This document shows positions 60,703 through 64,000 of a DNA stretch of 64,000 bases, one piece after another; position 1 is the stretch's first letter; each line of letters starts with the position of its first letter. The DNA comes from Lacticaseibacillus daqingensis. Its GTDB lineage: Bacteria > Bacillota > Bacilli > Lactobacillales > Lactobacillaceae. The stretch spans positions 62,001-126,000 of the forward strand of contig NZ_RHOH01000002.1 in NCBI RefSeq assembly GCF_003946115.1. Reading direction: 5' to 3'. The notes under the pieces were generated by a model. It saw nothing but the letters and a program-made list of their open reading frames with translations, made no database searches and was not told the origin of the DNA. A program made the translations under genes and the position numbers.

Positions 60703-61536
60703 TCAAAACGGCACAGGGGAGGTGATCGTCAGACGCGTGGCGGTCAGTGGGCGCAAGAGCGTGAGCGCGCTGGCGTGCAACATCAGGCGCGGGGCCGGCC
60801 ATGCCGGCGCATACAGCGGGTCACCCAGAATGGGGAAGCCGATGCTCGCCAGGTGCACGCGCAGCTGGTGGGTCCGGCCCGTTTCAAGCGTCAGGCGCAC
60901 CCGCGCGGTGGTGTCGGTGCGGGCGATCACGGTGTAATGCGTGACCGCAGGGGCGCCGTCCGGGCGCACCATGCGCTTGCGCTTGTCCGCCGGGTCGCGG
61001 CCGATGGGCCCGGTGATGGTCCCAGCATTGGGAATGCCAGCAGGCACCAAGGCGGTGTAGGTGCGGGCCATGGTTTTGTCACCGAGCTGTTGATTCAAGA
61101 TGGCTTGGGTCAGTGGGTCCTTGGCGATCAGGGTCAGGCCGCTGGTGGCCATGTCCAAGCGGTGGGTGATGAATGCCGGCGCCGGCGCGAGGTAGGCGGC
61201 CACCCGGTTCATCAGCGTGCCGGTTTCGCCCGGTTGGTTGGGGTGCGGCTTCATCCCGATCGGTTTGGCAACGATCAGGAGCTGCGCGTCTTCATAGCAG
61301 ATGGTCAGCGGGCCGGCGTCTGGGCGGTAGGCCTCGGGCGCCGGCACCGTCAACTGCAGGGTCACGATTTCGCCAGCAGTCACCGGCTCGTTGAAGTTGC
61401 GATACTGCCCGTTGATGCGGACAAGCTTGGTGGTGCGCAGGACATGGCGCCATTTTTTGGGCACGCGCCACTGGGTGAGCAGGGTACGCACTGAAGCGGC
61501 CGCCGGGGCGGTCGCGGTGAGGGTGAAGGTTGACAT
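60703..61536 (-). CDS. RluA/RluD-family pseudouridine synthase
   Basis: 277 aa RNA pseudouridine synthase. An N-terminal S4-like segment (about 1-60) precedes the catalytic core with the Asp motif HRLDMATSGL (about residues 125-134) and LETGRTHQLRVHLASIG. ATG follows AAGGAG. The paralogue (RluD, YjbO or YhcT-like) and hence the target uridine cannot be decided. It is convergent with argR. Confidence 0.9.
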   Translation of the reverse strand: MSTFTLTATAPAAASVRTLLTQWRVPKKWRHVLRTTKLVRINGQYRNFNEPVTAGEIVTLQLTVPAPEAYRPDAGPLTICYEDAQLLIVAKPIGMKPHPNQPGETGTLMNRVAAYLAPAPAFITHRLDMATSGLTLIAKDPLTQAILNQQLGDKTMARTYTALVPAGIPNAGTITGPIGRDPADKRKRMVRPDGAPAVTHYTVIARTDTTARVRLTLETGRTHQLRVHLASIGFPILGDPLYAPAWPAPRLMLHASALTLLRPLTATRLTITSPVPF

Positions 61537-61611
61537 GGAGACTCCTTATGACCGTTATCTTGTTTTTGCGTAAAAATCGGCCGCCAGGCGGACGGCGCGA
61601 ATTGGCGGTTA

Positions 61612-61620
61612 TGGTAGAAT
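61612..61620 (+). promoter_or_regulatory. Extended -10 promoter of the PBP gene
   Basis: TGG-TAGAAT (61612-61620), 31 nt before the start codon. Confidence 0.5.
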
Positions 61621-61650
61621 GAGCGTAATGATTTGAAGGAGGACCGCCGT

Positions 61651-63723
61651 TTGTTTAAGCAACTTTGGGCCACCATTCGGCCGGCCCTTGCCAAAGCGGG
61701 TCGGGCGATCGCGTGGGTATTCCGCCGGTTTCAACTGATTCGCTGGGCGCTTCTACTGAGCCTGCTGCTCGTCTTGGGGCTGTCAAGCTGGTTCACGTAT
61801 AAGGCCAAAACCGCGGATGTTCAAGACATCAAGAGTAGCCTGCAGACCAAGTCGACCGTGTACGACCAAGACGATCAGACGGCCGGGGTGCTGTATGGGC
61901 AAAAAGGCACCTACGTCGACCTCAAGGATATCTCCGTGAACGTTCAAAATGCGGTGATCTCGACAGAGGATCGTAGCTTCTACACCAACCTCGGGTTTGA
62001 TATCAAGGGGATCCTGCGCGCCTTGGCAGGCTTAGTGATTCACCGCGGGGCAATCACAGGCGGCGGGAGCACCATCACGCAGCAGCTGGCGAAAAACACA
62101 CTGCTGTCGCAGAAGCAGACGTTTTTGCGCAAGGGGCAGGAACTGTTCTTGGCCGTGCAGCTGACTAAAGTGTACTCTAAGCAGGACATTTTGGCGATGT
62201 ACCTGAACAACGCGTACTTCGGCAACGGGGTGTGGGGCGTTCAGGATGCATCGCGGCGCTACTTTGGTAAAGATGCGGCCGCCCTGTCCGTCAGCGAAGG
62301 AGCCACGCTGGCCGCAATGCTGCGCAGTCCCAGTTTCTACAATCCGATCGACCACATGGACAATGCCATCTCCCGCCGCAACCTAGTCATGGACTTGATG
62401 GTGGCTAACGGGAAGCTGACCAAGGCGGACGCGGCCGCTGCAAAGGCCACCACACTGACGCTCAAGAACACGTACAGCGATTACGGGGCGCAGAAGTACC
62501 CGTACTTCTTTGACGCCGTCATCTCTGAGGCCAGCAACCGTTACGGCATTGATGCTGACACGCTGGTCAACAAGGGCTACCGCATCTACACGACCCTGAA
62601 CACCACCTACCAGACGCAGATGCAAAGTAGCTTCAACAACACATGGGTGTTCCCGGCCAACGCGGCGGATGGCACTCAGGCGCAGGCGTCATCGATTGCG
62701 GTTGACCCGGCGACCGGCGGCGTGCTCGCCGTTGTCGGCTCCCGCGGGCCGCATGTCTACCTCGGGTTCAACTACGCGACCCAGCTGCAGCGCTCACCGG
62801 GCTCCACGCTCAAGCCGATGATGGTGTACACCACTGCGCTTGAGAACGGCTACAGCTACGACAGCACCTTGACAGATAAGCAGTTGAGCTACGGCAAGGA
62901 CAACTACACACCGGCCAACGTGGAAGGCGTGTACCTGGGGTCCGTGCCCATGTATCAGGCGCTGGCGGATTCGCTCAACGCACCGGCGGTTTGGTTGATG
63001 AACCAGATCGGCATCGACAAAGGGGTGACCGAGCTCAACAAGTTTGGCATCACGCTGACGGGCAAGGACGCGCACCAGCTGTCCTCCGTACTGGGTGGGG
63101 TCAGCACCGGGTTTTCCCCACTGACCCTGGCGCGTGCCTACTCGGCGTATGCGAACGGCGGGACGCTGCCGACGACACACTTCATCCGCAAGATCGTGGA
63201 TGCCAGCGGCCAAACCGTTGTGGACAACACCAAACCCAAGGCTAAGCGCATCATCGCCAAGACCACGGCCAAGGAAATGACCAGCATGCTGATCGGGGTG
63301 TTCAACGATGGTACCGGGCGCGCTGCAAAGCCAAGCAACTACACCGTTGCCGGGAAAACCGGCACGGTGGAGATCCCCAGCGCCTGGGGGACCGGCACGC
63401 ATGACAGCTGGGTGGTGGGCTACACACCAGACATTGTGGTCGCGACCTGGACGGGGTTTGCCAACTCTGACAAGGATCACTACCTGAAGCCGGGGAGCAG
63501 TGCCAGCGCGCTGTTCAAATCGGAGATGACCAACATGCTGCCATACACGGCGCAAACCACCTTTAGCACCAAGGACGCCAAGGCGCGCGCCGCCCTTCAG
63601 ACCCCGACCACCGATAGCGGCGACATCTGGGCGAATTTCCAAAGCGGCGCGCAAAATGCGCTGGATAAGGCCAAGGATACGCTTGGACAATGGTATAATG
63701 ACATCACGGGCTGGTTCAACTGA
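61651..63723 (+). CDS. Class A penicillin-binding protein (PBP2A-like)
   Basis: 690 aa bifunctional peptidoglycan synthase. A cytoplasmic basic N-terminus and one transmembrane helix (about 29-50) precede the GT51 glycosyltransferase (ISTEDRSFYTNLGFD, GGGSTITQQLAKN) and the transpeptidase with SxxK (SPGSTLKPM), SxN (DSLNAP) and KTG (AGKTGTVE). The start is TTG 61651, 9 nt after AAGGAGGAC. It acts on the outer face of the membrane. Pbp2A is the closest named type. Confidence 0.93.
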   Translation: MFKQLWATIRPALAKAGRAIAWVFRRFQLIRWALLLSLLLVLGLSSWFTYKAKTADVQDIKSSLQTKSTVYDQDDQTAGVLYGQKGTYVDLKDISVNVQNAVISTEDRSFYTNLGFDIKGILRALAGLVIHRGAITGGGSTITQQLAKNTLLSQKQTFLRKGQELFLAVQLTKVYSKQDILAMYLNNAYFGNGVWGVQDASRRYFGKDAAALSVSEGATLAAMLRSPSFYNPIDHMDNAISRRNLVMDLMVANGKLTKADAAAAKATTLTLKNTYSDYGAQKYPYFFDAVISEASNRYGIDADTLVNKGYRIYTTLNTTYQTQMQSSFNNTWVFPANAADGTQAQASSIAVDPATGGVLAVVGSRGPHVYLGFNYATQLQRSPGSTLKPMMVYTTALENGYSYDSTLTDKQLSYGKDNYTPANVEGVYLGSVPMYQALADSLNAPAVWLMNQIGIDKGVTELNKFGITLTGKDAHQLSSVLGGVSTGFSPLTLARAYSAYANGGTLPTTHFIRKIVDASGQTVVDNTKPKAKRIIAKTTAKEMTSMLIGVFNDGTGRAAKPSNYTVAGKTGTVEIPSAWGTGTHDSWVVGYTPDIVVATWTGFANSDKDHYLKPGSSASALFKSEMTNMLPYTAQTTFSTKDAKARAALQTPTTDSGDIWANFQSGAQNALDKAKDTLGQWYNDITGWFN

Positions 63724-63749
63724 CCGGTCGAAAAATTAGGAGGCCCCTC

Positions 63750-64000
63750 ATGGCAAACGTATATGATACCGCGAACCAACTGGCTGAGGACTTGCGTCAA
63801 AGCCAGCAGTACCAGGATCTGAAGAAGGCTTACGACATGCTGAAGCTCGATGCTGTGGCATACGCCCTGTTCAAGCAGTTCCAGGACAAGCAGATGGAAT
63901 TGCAGCAAAAGCAGATGCAAGGCCAAGAAGTCACGCAGGCTGACGTTCAACCACTGCAAGACTTGGGCGACAAGATGCAAAACATTCAGCCGATCCAGGA
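63750..64000 (+). CDS. YlbF/YheA family protein, truncated by the window end
   Basis: At least 83 codons: MANVYDTANQLAEDLRQSQQ, then a highly charged helical region rich in Gln (QDKQMELQQKQMQGQ). It matches the UPF0342/YheA branch of the YlbF family, helical cytoplasmic proteins related to RNase Y cofactors. ATG follows TTAGGAGG, 26 nt after the PBP stop, so probably the same operon. The C-terminus lies beyond 64000. Confidence 0.85.
   Translation, partial: MANVYDTANQLAEDLRQSQQYQDLKKAYDMLKLDAVAYALFKQFQDKQMELQQKQMQGQEVTQADVQPLQDLGDKMQNIQPIQ

Overview
The window looks like an ordinary chromosomal stretch of a GC-rich member of the Lactobacillaceae. The evidence is the KxYKxGKxW-type signal peptide and LPxTG anchor on a mucus-binding-type adhesin, the Gram-positive clpE/DUF1827 pair, ptsHI, spx-mecA, a Bce-type two-component/ABC module, a T-box on argS and split serine dehydratase genes. 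Shine-Dalgarno sequences are strong throughout, and TTG/GTG starts are common (manA, recX, purE, purL, purH, pyrD, clpE, the PBP gene). I see no insertion sequence, prophage, integrase, rRNA or CRISPR array. Species cannot be fixed from the sequence alone.

Layout. 1-6.9 kb: a VOC-fold protein, a class C beta-lactamase-like hydrolase, manA, a nucleoside deoxyribosyltransferase (reverse), then PadR-DUF2812-NatAB-type ABC exporter. 6.9-14.4 kb: an AT-richer gap and one giant LPxTG adhesin. 14.5-19.5 kb: RlmD-type methyltransferase (reverse), a small membrane protein, an Mga-like regulator (reverse), recX and ntdP. 19.6-28.1 kb: a GyrI-like protein, a TipA-type MerR regulator with an internal start, a GNAT, an AI-2E family transporter, a CorC/HlyC protein, prfC, an SseB-like protein, a MucBP/SH3-like gene interrupted by an in-frame amber codon (reverse), and DUF1827. 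28.2-34.0 kb: clpE with CIRCE and CtsR sites (reverse), a small ORF, ptsHI, a ROK kinase. 34.1-45.5 kb: the pur operon purE-K-C-S-Q-L-F-M-N-H-D behind a PurR-type promoter. 45.5-53.1 kb: nrdG without nrdD, the BceRS-like pair with a co-transcribed unknown membrane protein (reverse), BceAB-like transporter, a monooxygenase-fold-like protein (reverse) and an MBL-fold hydrolase. 53.3-64 kb: spx, mecA, sdaAB-sdaAA, pyrD plus two small reverse genes, tRNA-Gly(CCC), T-box-argS, argR, a RluD-family pseudouridine synthase (reverse), a class A PBP and the start of a YlbF/YheA-type gene.

How it fits together: the pur cluster makes IMP from PRPP (only purB and purA of the AMP branch are absent); ptsHI energises sugar uptake and signals through HPr Ser46; clpE, spx and mecA belong to the protein quality-control and thiol stress network; BceRS-AB is a typical cell-envelope antibiotic sensing and detoxification unit; argS is controlled by arginyl-tRNA charging and argR by an unknown signal at its own promoter.

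The most interesting points are regulatory or architectural rather than a wholly new system: the amber-interrupted MucBP/SH3 gene, the TipAS-like internal start, the nested hairpins joining tRNA-Gly to the argS T-box, dual CIRCE/CtsR control of clpE, the near-leaderless Mga-like gene, unexplained palindromes before ptsH and argR, direct repeats before spx, and the unknown third partner of the Bce module.
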